Below, one piece after another: positions 19,041 to 27,390 of a DNA stretch of 64,000 nucleotides. Source of the stretch: Pelomonas sp. Root405 (GTDB lineage Bacteria; Pseudomonadota; Gammaproteobacteria; Burkholderiales; Burkholderiaceae_C); assembly GCF_001425165.1 (NCBI RefSeq), contig NZ_LMDU01000012.1, forward strand, positions 449,036-513,035. Reading direction: 5' to 3'. The translations under genes were made by a program, and so were the position numbers. Under the pieces are notes generated by a model that was not told the origin of the DNA, ran no database searches, and saw nothing but the letters and a program-made list of their open reading frames with translations. Position 1 is the first letter of the stretch; every line of letters starts with the position of its first letter.

Positions 19041-19983
19041 GGGCAGCCACCTCCACCGGGAAAAAGCAGCGCACGCCGTTCTCCAACGCCGGCCGCGTGG
19101 CCACGCAACTGGCATGCACCCGCGGGCAGCGTGGCGACAACAGGCAACCCGCCGGCCGGTCCAGCGCGCCGGGCACGATGCCGGGCAGGGCGGACAGGCG
19201 CTTCGCACCCTTGTTGTGCTCGGGAATCGCCGCGAGCAGGGCGTTGGTGTATGGGTGCTGCGGCGTGTCGAACAACTCGGGCACCGGGCCGGTCTCGACG
19301 ATCTGGCCGGCGTACATGACAGCGATGCGCTGCGCCATCTCGGCCACGATCGCCAGGTCGTGCGTGATCATGATCAGCCCCATGCCCTGCTCGCGCTGCA
19401 GCTTCAGCAGCAGCGTCATGATCTGGGCCTGGATGGTCACGTCGAGCGCCGTCGTTGGCTCGTCGGCGATCAGCAGCTTTGGTCCGCAGGCAATCGCCAT
19501 CGCGATCATCACGCGCTGGTTCATGCCGCCCGAGAGCTGGTGCGGATAGGCGTTGGCGCGGCTGGCGGCGTCGGGAATCTCGACGAGTTCAAGCAGCTCG
19601 ACGACGCGCTTCTTCGCTGCGCTGCCACGCAGCCCGAGGTGGGCCTTGAGCACCTCGGCAATCTGGTTGCCGACGGTGTAGCTGGGGTTGAGGCTCGAGA
19701 GCGCGTCCTGGAACACCATGGCCACGTCGCGGCCGATCAGGGCGCGGCGCTCCTTGGCCGACAGATTGAGCAGGTTGCGTCCTTCGAACTCGATGGCGTC
19801 AGCGGTGACTTTGCCGGGTGGGTCGATGAGGCCCATCAACGCGAGCATCGTCACCGACTTGCCAGAGCCGGACTCGCCGACGATGCCGAGCAGCTCGCCC
19901 TTGTCCAGCGACAGGTCGACGCCGTCGACGGCGGGGAAGTTGCCGAACTGGACTTTGAGGTTCTTGATGGTGAGGAGGCTCAT
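19033..19983 (-). CDS. dppD: dipeptide/oligopeptide ABC transporter ATP-binding protein DppD
   Basis: The start at 19983 ([14 protein letters not shown]) gives 316 residues. Walker [10 protein letters not shown], signature [13 protein letters not shown], Walker B LIADEP and the C-terminal Cys-rich extension ([15 protein letters not shown]) are present. It is paired with DppF. A 370-bp non-coding gap separates it from dppC, unusual for an operon whose other members touch or overlap. Confidence 0.93.
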   Translation of the reverse strand: MSLLTIKNLKVQFGNFPAVDGVDLSLDKGELLGIVGESGSGKSVTMLALMGLIDPPGKVTADAIEFEGRNLLNLSAKERRALIGRDVAMVFQDALSSLNPSYTVGNQIAEVLKAHLGLRGSAAKKRVVELLELVEIPDAASRANAYPHQLSGGMNQRVMIAMAIACGPKLLIADEPTTALDVTIQAQIMTLLLKLQREQGMGLIMITHDLAIVAEMAQRIAVMYAGQIVETGPVPELFDTPQHPYTNALLAAIPEHNKGAKRLSALPGIVPGALDRPAGCLLSPRCPRVHASCVATRPALENGVRCFFPVEVAAHV

Positions 19984-20353
19984 CGGTGCTTCGGTCGTCT
20001 CGCCACGCCCAGCGGAATACCTCGGTGCGAAGGGCTTTCGGGTTTGGCTGTTGGGTGTTTCGGGGCTCCCCCTTGGAGGAGCCGAGAAGCGCAGCAACCC
20101 GAGGCGTGCGCGAAGCGCACTTCGTCAACTGACTTCGCGCAGTTGTCTGAGCGCAGCGTAGCGAAGCGAGTTCTGCGCGAGCCTCGGGTTGCGAGCATCG
20201 CAGGGGACCCCGCAGCGAAGCGAAGGGGCGACAGAACGGGGGCGATTTCTTTGCTTACTTTCTTGTTCGCACAAGAAAGTGAGTCGGCCGCCGGGACGAA
20301 ATCCCGGCTGGGCCTGACCACTAAGCCAAAGCAACGAAGCAGCGACCCACCCA
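19984..20353. repeat. 370-bp gap in the dpp operon holding several palindromes
   Basis: No gene is seen. Three inverted repeats stand out: GCAACCCGAGGC (20094-20105) pairs exactly with 20181-20192 around a smaller hairpin GTGCG-CGAAG-CGCAC (20106-20120); ACTTTCTTGT (20257-20266) pairs with ACAAGAAAGT (20271-20280) with loop TCGC; GCCGGGA (20290-20296) pairs with TCCCGGC (20302-20308). This looks like a dispersed extragenic palindromic element of betaproteobacteria inserted between dppC and dppD. It could attenuate or process the transcript; that is inference. Confidence 0.6.
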
Positions 20354-21250
20354 TCACGCCACCTTCTTCAACTTCGGATCCAGCGCATCCCTCAACCCAT
20401 CCCCCATCAGGTTGATCGCCAGCACCGTCACCAGAATCGTCAGCCCCGGCAGCGTGACGACCCATGGCGCCCGCGTGATGTAGTCGCGTGCCGACGACAG
20501 CATCGTGCCCCACTCCGGAATCGGCGCCTGCACCCCCAGCCCGAGGAAGCCCAGCCCCGCCGTCTCCAGAATGGCCGACGAAAACGACAGCGTCGCGTTG
20601 ACGATCAACGGCGCCATGCAGTTGGGCAGCACCGTGATGAACATCAACCGCCCCACGCCCGCACCTGCCACGCGGCTGGCCGTCACGTAGTCGCGCCCGA
20701 TCTCGGCCAGGGCCGCAGCGCGCGTCAGCCGCACATAGCCCGGCAGCGCGCCGATGGCGATGGCGATGACGGTGTTCACCAGGCCCGGCCCGAGGATGGT
20801 GATGACGCAGATGGCCAGCAGCAGCGAGGGCAGCGCCAGCACGATGTCCATCACGCGCATGATGGCCGGAGACAGCCAACGCTGGAAGAAGGCCGCCAGC
20901 AGCCCCAGCAGCACGCCCGGCAACAGCGACAGCGTCACGGCGGCCAGGCCGATGCCCAGCGACACGCGGCCACCATGCAGCAAGCGGCTCAGCATGTCGC
21001 GGCCCAGCTCGTCGGTGCCGAGCAGGAAGCGCGTGCTGCCGCCCTCGGCCCAGACAGGTGGCGTCAACATGAAATCGCGGTACTGCTCGATGGGATCGTG
21101 CGGTGCGATCAGCGGGGCGAACAGCGAGGCCAGCGCGATCACGGCGAACACGATCAGCGCGATGAAGGCGCCATGGTTGGCGGTGAAGCCCAGCCAGAAC
21201 TCGCGTAGCGGGCCGGGCGGCTCGAAGGGTTTGTCGAGGACAGCGCTCAT
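20354..21250 (-). CDS. dppC: dipeptide ABC transporter permease DppC
   Basis: The ATG at 21250 overlaps the dppB stop by one base (TGATG). The product is 298 residues. Five to six membrane helices follow a polar N-terminus; the periplasmic loop has LLGTDELGRDMLSRLLHGGR and the permease EAA-like loop RVAGAGVGRLMFITVLPN, both typical of DppC/OppC. It forms the inner-membrane channel with DppB. Confidence 0.93.
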   Translation of the reverse strand: MSAVLDKPFEPPGPLREFWLGFTANHGAFIALIVFAVIALASLFAPLIAPHDPIEQYRDFMLTPPVWAEGGSTRFLLGTDELGRDMLSRLLHGGRVSLGIGLAAVTLSLLPGVLLGLLAAFFQRWLSPAIMRVMDIVLALPSLLLAICVITILGPGLVNTVIAIAIGALPGYVRLTRAAALAEIGRDYVTASRVAGAGVGRLMFITVLPNCMAPLIVNATLSFSSAILETAGLGFLGLGVQAPIPEWGTMLSSARDYITRAPWVVTLPGLTILVTVLAINLMGDGLRDALDPKLKKVA

Positions 21251-22263
21251 CAGTGACCACCTCCGCGGATGCGCGGATTCACCACCCCATACAGCAGATC
21301 CACGATCAAGTTCACGCCGATGAAGGTCAGCGCCGAGATCAGGATGCCGGCCTGCACGACCGGGTAGTCGCGCCGCCCGATGGAGTCGATCAGCCATTTG
21401 CCGATGCCGGGCCAGCTGAAGATGGTTTCGGTCAGCACCGCACCCGCCAGCAGGCTGCCGGTCTGCAGGCCCACCACCGTCAGCACCGGGATCAGCGCGT
21501 TGCGCAGCGCATGCACGACGACCACACGCGTCGGCGACAGGCCCTTGGCGCGCGCGGTGCGCACATAGTCTTCACGCAGCACCTCCAGCATCGACGAGCG
21601 CGTCATGCGCGCCACCACGGCCAGCGTGCTCGTGCCCAGCACCAGCGCGGGCAGGATGAGGTGCATCAGCGCCGACTTGAATGCGCCTTCCTCGCCGCTC
21701 AGCCAGGCGTCGATGAGCATGAAGCCGGTCACGCGCTCGGGGTCGAACTCGATGCCGATGCGGCCCGACACCGGCGTCCAACCGAGGTTGACCGAGAAGA
21801 ACATGATGAGGATCAGCCCCCACCAGAACACCGGCATCGAATAGCCGACCGTCGCCACGCCCATAACGCCCTGGTCCAGCAACGAGCCGCGCTTGAGCCC
21901 TGCGCTGACGCCCAGCAGCAGCCCCAGCCCGACCGCGAAAACCAGCGCGGCGCAAGCCAGCTCGACGGTCGCCGGGAACAGTGCCGCGAACTCTTTGCTG
22001 ACCGGCTCGCGGCTGACCAGGCTCTGGCCCAGGTCGCCCTGCAGCAGCTTGCCGACATAGTCCGCGTACTGCACCGGCAGCGGCTGGTCCAGGCCCATGC
22101 GCTTGACCAGCGCGGCGTGCGCCTCCGGGTCCAGCCGGCGCTCGCCCATCATGACCTCGATGGGGTCGCCGGGCACGAGGCGGATCAGGCCGAAGGCGAC
22201 GATGGTGATGCCGATCAGCGTCGGCACCAGCGTGGCCAGGCGTTTGAGCAGGAAGGCGAGCAT
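21250..22263 (-). CDS. dppB: dipeptide ABC transporter permease DppB
   Basis: It encodes 337 residues and starts at the family-typical MLAFLLKRLATLVPTLIG. Motifs include RLVPGDPIEVMMG, GDLGQSLVSREPVS and the EAA-like loop YVRTARAKGLSPTRV. Six membrane helices are predicted by eye. It lies nine bases after the amidase gene stop, so they share a transcript, and it is coupled to dppC. No dppA-type binding protein occurs in the operon. Confidence 0.94.
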   Translation of the reverse strand: MLAFLLKRLATLVPTLIGITIVAFGLIRLVPGDPIEVMMGERRLDPEAHAALVKRMGLDQPLPVQYADYVGKLLQGDLGQSLVSREPVSKEFAALFPATVELACAALVFAVGLGLLLGVSAGLKRGSLLDQGVMGVATVGYSMPVFWWGLILIMFFSVNLGWTPVSGRIGIEFDPERVTGFMLIDAWLSGEEGAFKSALMHLILPALVLGTSTLAVVARMTRSSMLEVLREDYVRTARAKGLSPTRVVVVHALRNALIPVLTVVGLQTGSLLAGAVLTETIFSWPGIGKWLIDSIGRRDYPVVQAGILISALTFIGVNLIVDLLYGVVNPRIRGGGH

Positions 22264-22272
22264 CCGGCAGTG

Positions 22273-23151
22273 TTACCAGCGCGACGTGTAGGGCCGCGTC
22301 TCGGTCTGTGAAGCGCCGGCGACGCGCATTGCGCCTGGCGTGGCCGCCACTTCGATCAGGGCCGCAGTCTCGGCGTCCACCGCACCGGAGATGTCGCGCG
22401 GCCGGTACTTCATCTGGAAGGTGGCGACGACTTCCTTCGTCAGCGTGTCCATCTGCCCCGAGCGCGACACGTTGTAGCCGATGCGCGCGAGCTTCTCCTG
22501 CAGCCAGGCCACGTCGCGCGGCGCGACCTCGTGCTCCAGCGTCTTCACGAGCACCGAGGGGCCGTCCGGCCAGGGGATCAGCCCGGCGTCGGCCAACTGG
22601 CGCCAGGGGAAGTTGGGCCCCGGGTCCTGCTTGCGGCCGGGGGCGATGTCGGCGTGGCCGATGATGCGCTCGGGCCGCACGTTATGGCGCTTCTGGATGT
22701 CGCGCACCAGCGCAATGACCTCATCGACCTGGGCTTGCGGAAAGGGCGCATAGACACGGCCGCCGGGGCCGTCCACATAGCCGGCATTGACGATCTCGAT
22801 GCCGATGGACGAGGCGTTCAGATTGTTGTGACCGCCCCAGAAGCTGGCGCCGGCATGCCAGGCGCGGCGGTTCTCGTCGACCAGTGCATAGCTGATGGCC
22901 GGGTTGTCGCGCACCAGGTAGTGGCTGGACACCTGGCCGCCGGTGGTCAGCACCTTGAGCGACTTCTCCCAGTCCAGCACGGTGTAGTGCAGCACGATGA
23001 AGAGGCTGCGGCTGTCCTGGTTCTGGGAGGTGTAGGTGCGGTCGATTTGCGGCGCGCGCACACCCGGCGCGGGCGCCGGCGTCGGCGGCACGCTGGCGCA
23101 GGCGCTGAGCAGCAGGGCCAGGGCGGTAGCGACGAGGGAGGTGAACTTCAT
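22273..23151 (-). CDS. N-acetylmuramoyl-L-alanine amidase lipoprotein, AmiD-like
   Basis: The start at 23151 gives 292 residues with a lipoprotein signal (LALLLSAC). The amidase_2 domain has zinc-ligand candidates in IVLHYTV and IIGHADIAPGRKQDPG, the SSIGIEIVN core strand, and a C-terminal peptidoglycan-binding-like helical region (VAWLQEKLARIGYNV). AmiD is an outer-membrane lipoprotein that releases stem peptides from murein. Being first in the dppBCDF operon suggests that freed peptides are imported by the ABC system. Confidence 0.9.
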   Translation of the reverse strand: MKFTSLVATALALLLSACASVPPTPAPAPGVRAPQIDRTYTSQNQDSRSLFIVLHYTVLDWEKSLKVLTTGGQVSSHYLVRDNPAISYALVDENRRAWHAGASFWGGHNNLNASSIGIEIVNAGYVDGPGGRVYAPFPQAQVDEVIALVRDIQKRHNVRPERIIGHADIAPGRKQDPGPNFPWRQLADAGLIPWPDGPSVLVKTLEHEVAPRDVAWLQEKLARIGYNVSRSGQMDTLTKEVVATFQMKYRPRDISGAVDAETAALIEVAATPGAMRVAGASQTETRPYTSRW

Positions 23152-23275
23152 GTGCAAACGGGCGTGGCCAAGCCTGGATTGTTGCAGCGCACCCGCGGCG
23201 GCGACCGCGGGTCAGCCCGCAGGGGCCATGCCCGCAGGCGCAGCGGGTATACCGGCAGGTGATGACCTGTGCGCT

Positions 23276-23917
23276 TCAGCCCACCGGCGGCAGCGCCGGC
23301 GCGCTCAAGCCGTCGAAAGGATCGGCCCAGGCCGGCAGCGCCATCAGCCGCGCATGCCAGGCCGCCACGGCCGGGTAGTCGGCCAGCGGCAGCCGCGCCA
23401 CGTCGTTGAAGGGCAGGAAGACAGCCATGCGGAAGTCGGCATAGCTCAGGCCGCTGGCCAGCAGCCAGTCCTGCCGGGCCAGGTGCGCTTGCAGCACGGC
23501 GGCACTGTCGTGGAAGTGGGCGGTGCCACGCGCGACCAGCGCTTCGTCCAGCGCACCGAGGTGGTAACGCTGCTTGGTGCCGCGCTCGAAATGCACCATG
23601 TCGCAGGCGTGCATGAAGTTGTCGCGCGCCCAGCTGACCCAACGGATCATGTCGGGCAGCTCGGCGCCTGTGCGCCAGAACGCCGAGCCCACCATCTGCG
23701 ACAGGCGGCAGGCGATGGCGTCCGCCTCGAACAGCGAGCCGCCGGCTTGGGCCAGGATGGGCAGGCGCAGCGAGGGGTTGAGGTGGCGGTACTTGTCCGC
23801 CTCGCCCGGCGCCAGCGGCTCGGCGAACTCGTAGATGACCGGCGCGGCCAGATGCTTGGCCGCCGCCACCGTCAGTCGCGGATTGGGGTTGCGGGAGAAG
23901 TAGAGGATCGGCTGCAC
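23276..23917 (-). CDS. glutathione S-transferase family protein
   Basis: I place the start at GTG 23915-23917 with GGAG about ten bases upstream; the same frame continues 5' but only as shadow of neighbours. The product is 213 residues. The thioredoxin-like N-terminal domain (VQPILYFSRNPNPRLTVAA, LRLPILAQAGGSLFEADAI) is followed by a helical C-terminal domain (WLLASGLSYADFRMAVFL). A catalytic Ser/Cys may be Ser8. The substrate is unknown. Stands alone between the amidase and DUF2894 genes. Confidence 0.85.
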   Translation of the reverse strand: MQPILYFSRNPNPRLTVAAAKHLAAPVIYEFAEPLAPGEADKYRHLNPSLRLPILAQAGGSLFEADAIACRLSQMVGSAFWRTGAELPDMIRWVSWARDNFMHACDMVHFERGTKQRYHLGALDEALVARGTAHFHDSAAVLQAHLARQDWLLASGLSYADFRMAVFLPFNDVARLPLADYPAVAAWHARLMALPAWADPFDGLSAPALPPVG

Positions 23918-23964
23918 GGCGCGCAATCTCCGCGGGGAGGGATGGAGGCCGCGATTCTGCGCGG

Positions 23965-24510
23965 TCAGCGCTTGCGCGGCCCCGCCGGCTTGCGGCCGGC
24001 CGGCCTGGCGGGTTTCTCGGCCTCCGGCGCCAGCTGCAGCGGCGCCAGCGCGGCCAGCGTGTCGAGCTGGATCAGCAGGCGCTGCAGATAGTCCGGCGAC
24101 AGGTCGCGCAGCTGCTGCAGCGCCCGCGTCACCAGCACCTGGCTGTTCAGCGGGCCGAGGTGCTCGGGCACCGGCGCACTGACTTCGGCCATGCGGCGCG
24201 TCAGGCGCAGCGCGCTCCAGGTGCGGCGGTGCAGGTGCACGTTGCGCAGCTCGGGACCGGCGCCCACGTCCAGCCGCGCCGTCAGCTCGGCCAGCGGGCC
24301 GCCCGAGGCGGGTGCGCGCGGCGCAGCAGCTGGCGTGGACGCCTGGGCCTGCGCGCGCTCCACGAGACGGGCCACCAGGCGCTCGCGCAGTGCGCCCTGC
24401 GGCTGCCGCGCGGCGCGGCGGGCCAGTCCCTCCAGCACGCGGCGGCTGACCGGGTCCGATGTCGGCTGCGCCTGAAGCCAGGCTTGCGGGTCGTCGTGGG
24501 CGTTCATCAC
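23965..24510 (-). CDS. DUF2894-family protein, last gene of a MotA/MotB-like motor cluster
   Basis: It encodes 180-181 residues; no signal peptide, Arg/Ala-rich and mostly helical. The conserved block is LTRRMAEVSAPVPEHLGPLNSQ then LRDLSPDYLQRLLIQLDTL, which I recognise as DUF2894; the basic C-terminal tail is KPARPAGRKPAGPRKR. The start overlaps the OmpA-like gene stop by four bases (ATGA). In Burkholderiales and Pseudomonas such genes travel with DUF3348, DUF802 and OmpA genes. Function is unknown; a cytoplasmic accessory of the motor is a guess. Confidence 0.8.
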   Translation of the reverse strand: MMNAHDDPQAWLQAQPTSDPVSRRVLEGLARRAARQPQGALRERLVARLVERAQAQASTPAAAPRAPASGGPLAELTARLDVGAGPELRNVHLHRRTWSALRLTRRMAEVSAPVPEHLGPLNSQVLVTRALQQLRDLSPDYLQRLLIQLDTLAALAPLQLAPEAEKPARPAGRKPAGPRKR

Positions 24511-25154
24511 GGCGCCGAGGCGGCAGCCCGCTTGGGGCGCGGCGTGGGCGCGATCTCCACACGACGGTTCAGCGCGCGCCCCTCCGGTCCGTCGTTGGAC
24601 GCCACCGGCTGCTGCGGGCCGAACGCCGCGGCGAACACCGCATCCGGCGGCAGCCCTTCGGCCATCAAGGTGCGCGTGACGGTCAGCGCGCGCTGCGCCG
24701 ACAGCTCCCAGTTGTCGCTGAACTTCTGGACACCGGTGCGCATGCCGCGGTCATCGGTGAAGCCGCTGACCATCAGGATCTCGTCGCGCTGCGCGAGATA
24801 GGTGCGCAGCGGCCGCGCCAGGCTCTTGATCAGCGCGCGGCCATCGGCATGCAGCTCGTCCGAGCCAGTGGCAAACAGCACCGCGCCGCTGATGCCGATG
24901 CGGCCTTCGACCAGCGTGATCCGCCCATCGGCCAGCGGCCCGGCCAGCGCGCGCTCCAGCGCCTCGCGGCGCGCCTGCTCGGCCTGGCGCTGCTGCACCT
25001 CGGCCTGCAGCTGGTTGGCCAGGTCCAGCTGGCCCACCAGGGCTGCGGCCAGCACCAGCACGAACGCGCCCAGCACGCCGGCCATCAGGTCGCCAAACGC
25101 TGCCCACGCGGGCATGCCGACACCCTCCTGCTCGATCTCCAGCGGCTCATCCAT
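24507..25154 (-). CDS. MotB/OmpA-like stator partner protein
   Basis: It encodes 215 residues. A short cytoplasmic tail precedes one membrane helix starting WAAFGDLMAGVLGAF, with an Asp at residue 22 placed like the ion-carrying Asp of MotB, ExbD or ZorB. A coiled linker (about 45-70) leads to an OmpA-type peptidoglycan-binding domain (VLFATGSDELHADGRAL, GFTDDRG, SAQRALTVTRTL, ALNRRVEI). The start overlaps the DUF802 stop by eight bases. It is the natural partner of the MotA-like protein encoded upstream: together a proton- or sodium-driven stator anchored in the cell wall. Confidence 0.85.
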   Translation of the reverse strand: MDEPLEIEQEGVGMPAWAAFGDLMAGVLGAFVLVLAAALVGQLDLANQLQAEVQQRQAEQARREALERALAGPLADGRITLVEGRIGISGAVLFATGSDELHADGRALIKSLARPLRTYLAQRDEILMVSGFTDDRGMRTGVQKFSDNWELSAQRALTVTRTLMAEGLPPDAVFAAAFGPQQPVASNDGPEGRALNRRVEIAPTPRPKRAAASAP

Positions 25155-27390
25155 GCGCCGCCGCCGTCGTCTGCAGCGCGTCCAGCACCTGCTTCTGCGA
25201 GCCCAGGCAGAGGTCGATGACCTCCCGCGCCTGGGCCACGTAATAGCCCAGCTGCTCGTCGCTGCGCGTCATGGCCTGGCCCAAGCGTTCCTCCAGCGCG
25301 GCCAGGTGCTGCACCAGCTCGGCGTTGGCGCCCTGGAACTGCGCCACTGCCGCGCCGAATCCTTCACCCAGGCTGCCCATCTCGGCGGCGCTCGCTGCCA
25401 GCGTCGTGGCAGCCTCGGCCAGCTTCTCGCCGGTCGCATCGGCCTGGCGCGTGAAACGCTCGCCCACGGCCTGGAGCTGCGTGGCCGAGCTGCCCACCAG
25501 TGCGTCCACCTGCGACGCCGCGCTGGCCAGCATCGCGTCGGTGGCCGCCCGTTGTTCGCCGGCGGCCTGCTGCAGCGAGGCCAGCAGCGTCGACACGGTC
25601 TGCATCAGCTCGGCGCGTTCGGCCAGGGCTGCGCGGTCCTGGGCCTGGCTTTGTGCCAGCTGCTCACGCAGGGCCGACACCACTTCGACGGCCGCGCGTG
25701 GCGCCTCGCCGGCCGCCTTCAGCAGCGCGCCGGCTTCGCTCAGGGTCGTCTGCGCCTGCGAGCCGGCCTGCGAGACCAGCTCGCGGGTGTGGCTCAGCAG
25801 GCCGTCGGCAAGCTGCTGCTGCTGCGCCAGCTGGGCGGCGCCCGCGGCCTGCAACTCGCTGCGCCACGCCGCCAGGCGTTCGGCGTCGCCCGCAGCGTGG
25901 GCCGATTGCAACTGGCCGTGCGCCGCGGCCAGCGCAGCGACGGCGGCCTCGGTCTGCGCGGCAAAGCCGGCGGTCAGCTCGGCCAGCGAGTTATGCAGGC
26001 CGGCGCGCTGGGCGTTCACGGTCTCGGCATCGGCGCGCGCTTCGGCGCGGCGTTGGCTGTCCTGCTCGGCCAGCGCGGTCTGCTGACGCGACTGCGCGTC
26101 GGCCACGCGGTCGAGCAGGGTCTGCGTCTGCATGGCGAAGCGCTCGGCCGTCGCGTCAATGGCCTGCTGCGCGGCGGCACGCTGGCCGGCCAGCGCGTCG
26201 ACCTGGCTGCGCAGCGAAGCGGCGCGGGCGGTTTCGGCGTCGTCGAGTGCGGCCAACAGGCGCTGCGACTCGCCTGCCCAACGCTCGCCCAGGCGCTCGG
26301 CGGCCTGTTGGGTCGCGGCGCCGGCCTCGGCCAGCAGCTGCAGGGCCGCCTCGCGCTGCTGGGCCAGACCCTCGCCCTGAGCGCGTGCGGCGGACTCGCC
26401 ATGCTGCACGATCTGCGCGACGCCGGCTTCGAAGCGGCTGCTCAAGGCGCCGAGCTGCTCGCACACCTGCGCACCAATGCGCTGATGCAGCGCCGCGGCC
26501 TCGCGGGCGATGCCGGCCATGGCGGCTTCGGCGGCAGGCTGGATGGCGGCGCCGGCCAGGCGGGCGCTTTCGGTCAGGCTGCTGCGCAGCGTGCTGTCGA
26601 CGCTGGCGGCCAGCGCCGTGTAGGCCTGGTGCGTCTCGGCGTGGAACTGGGCGTTTTGCGCGGCCAGCTGGTCGGCCATCGCCTTGGCGAACTGCTGCAG
26701 CTGGGCGACAAGTTCACGCTGGCGCTCCCCGGCGGCCTCAGCGGCGGCGGTGTCGGCGGCCTGCTGCGCCAGTTCGCGACGGTGGGCGGCGGTCAGCGGG
26801 CGCAGGCGGCCGAGCAGGGCGGTGTCAAGCTGGCCGGCCACGGCCGCGCGTTCGCGACGCGCCAGCGCCACCATCAGACCCAGCATGGCCGAGGCGCACA
26901 CGCCCGCCACGCTGGCGCTGAACGCCAGGCCCAGGCCCTGGACTGGCGCACCCAGGGCCGTGCGCAGCGCGGCCAGGTCAGCCGTCGCGCCGAGCGCATT
27001 GGCCGTGCTGCCCAGCGTGATGACCAGCCCGGTGAAGGTGCCCAGCATGCCCAGCAGCACCAGCAGGCCCGCCAGCGCGGGCGCCAGCGCCAGGCCGGGA
27101 AGCGCGACGCGCAGGCCTTCCAGACGCTGTTGCACGCCAGCGCGCAAGGCAGCGGGCAGCGTGGCGACCCAGCCTTCGCCCGGCTCGACATCCAGCGCTG
27201 CAGCCAGCTCGCGGCTGGCGCGGCGGAAGGCGGTCAGCTCCCAGACGCCGATGACGAAGAAGGCCGCGATCAGCAGCGTCATCGCCAGCGCGACCGGGTG
27301 ATGGCCCGCCGCGGCCACGGCGGCACCGGCGATGCCCGCGAGGCCGGCGGCCAGCGCCAGGGGATAGAGGACGTTCAGGAAACGGTTCAT
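25147..27390 (-). CDS. DUF802 protein: MotA/TolQ/ExbB-like channel with long coiled-coil tail
   Basis: It encodes 747 residues. Membrane helices lie at about 8-28, 33-50, 104-126 and 151-176. Helix 3 carries GMLGTFTGL (114-122), the signature of MotA/TolQ/ExbB proteins, and helix 4 VQGLGLAFSASVAG. From about 190 to the end the protein is a very Ala/Gln-rich helical tail over 500 residues long, similar in layout to ZorA. DUF802 is the family name I recognise for such proteins. The start overlaps the DUF3348 stop by one base (TGATG). Expected in the inner membrane as a pentamer around two copies of the OmpA-like partner. Confidence 0.82.
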   Translation of the reverse strand: MNRFLNVLYPLALAAGLAGIAGAAVAAAGHHPVALAMTLLIAAFFVIGVWELTAFRRASRELAAALDVEPGEGWVATLPAALRAGVQQRLEGLRVALPGLALAPALAGLLVLLGMLGTFTGLVITLGSTANALGATADLAALRTALGAPVQGLGLAFSASVAGVCASAMLGLMVALARRERAAVAGQLDTALLGRLRPLTAAHRRELAQQAADTAAAEAAGERQRELVAQLQQFAKAMADQLAAQNAQFHAETHQAYTALAASVDSTLRSSLTESARLAGAAIQPAAEAAMAGIAREAAALHQRIGAQVCEQLGALSSRFEAGVAQIVQHGESAARAQGEGLAQQREAALQLLAEAGAATQQAAERLGERWAGESQRLLAALDDAETARAASLRSQVDALAGQRAAAQQAIDATAERFAMQTQTLLDRVADAQSRQQTALAEQDSQRRAEARADAETVNAQRAGLHNSLAELTAGFAAQTEAAVAALAAAHGQLQSAHAAGDAERLAAWRSELQAAGAAQLAQQQQLADGLLSHTRELVSQAGSQAQTTLSEAGALLKAAGEAPRAAVEVVSALREQLAQSQAQDRAALAERAELMQTVSTLLASLQQAAGEQRAATDAMLASAASQVDALVGSSATQLQAVGERFTRQADATGEKLAEAATTLAASAAEMGSLGEGFGAAVAQFQGANAELVQHLAALEERLGQAMTRSDEQLGYYVAQAREVIDLCLGSQKQVLDALQTTAAAHG

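Noticed and set aside
25500-26921. Long open frame on the plus strand, antisense to the DUF802 gene, and similar long antisense frames at 454-2052, 10657-12126, 16579-18294, 21253-22311 and 37807-39282
   Set aside because: They lie over clearly conserved genes, have Arg/Ala/Pro- or Gln/His-rich compositions without motifs, and follow from the high GC of the third codon position in the sense frame.
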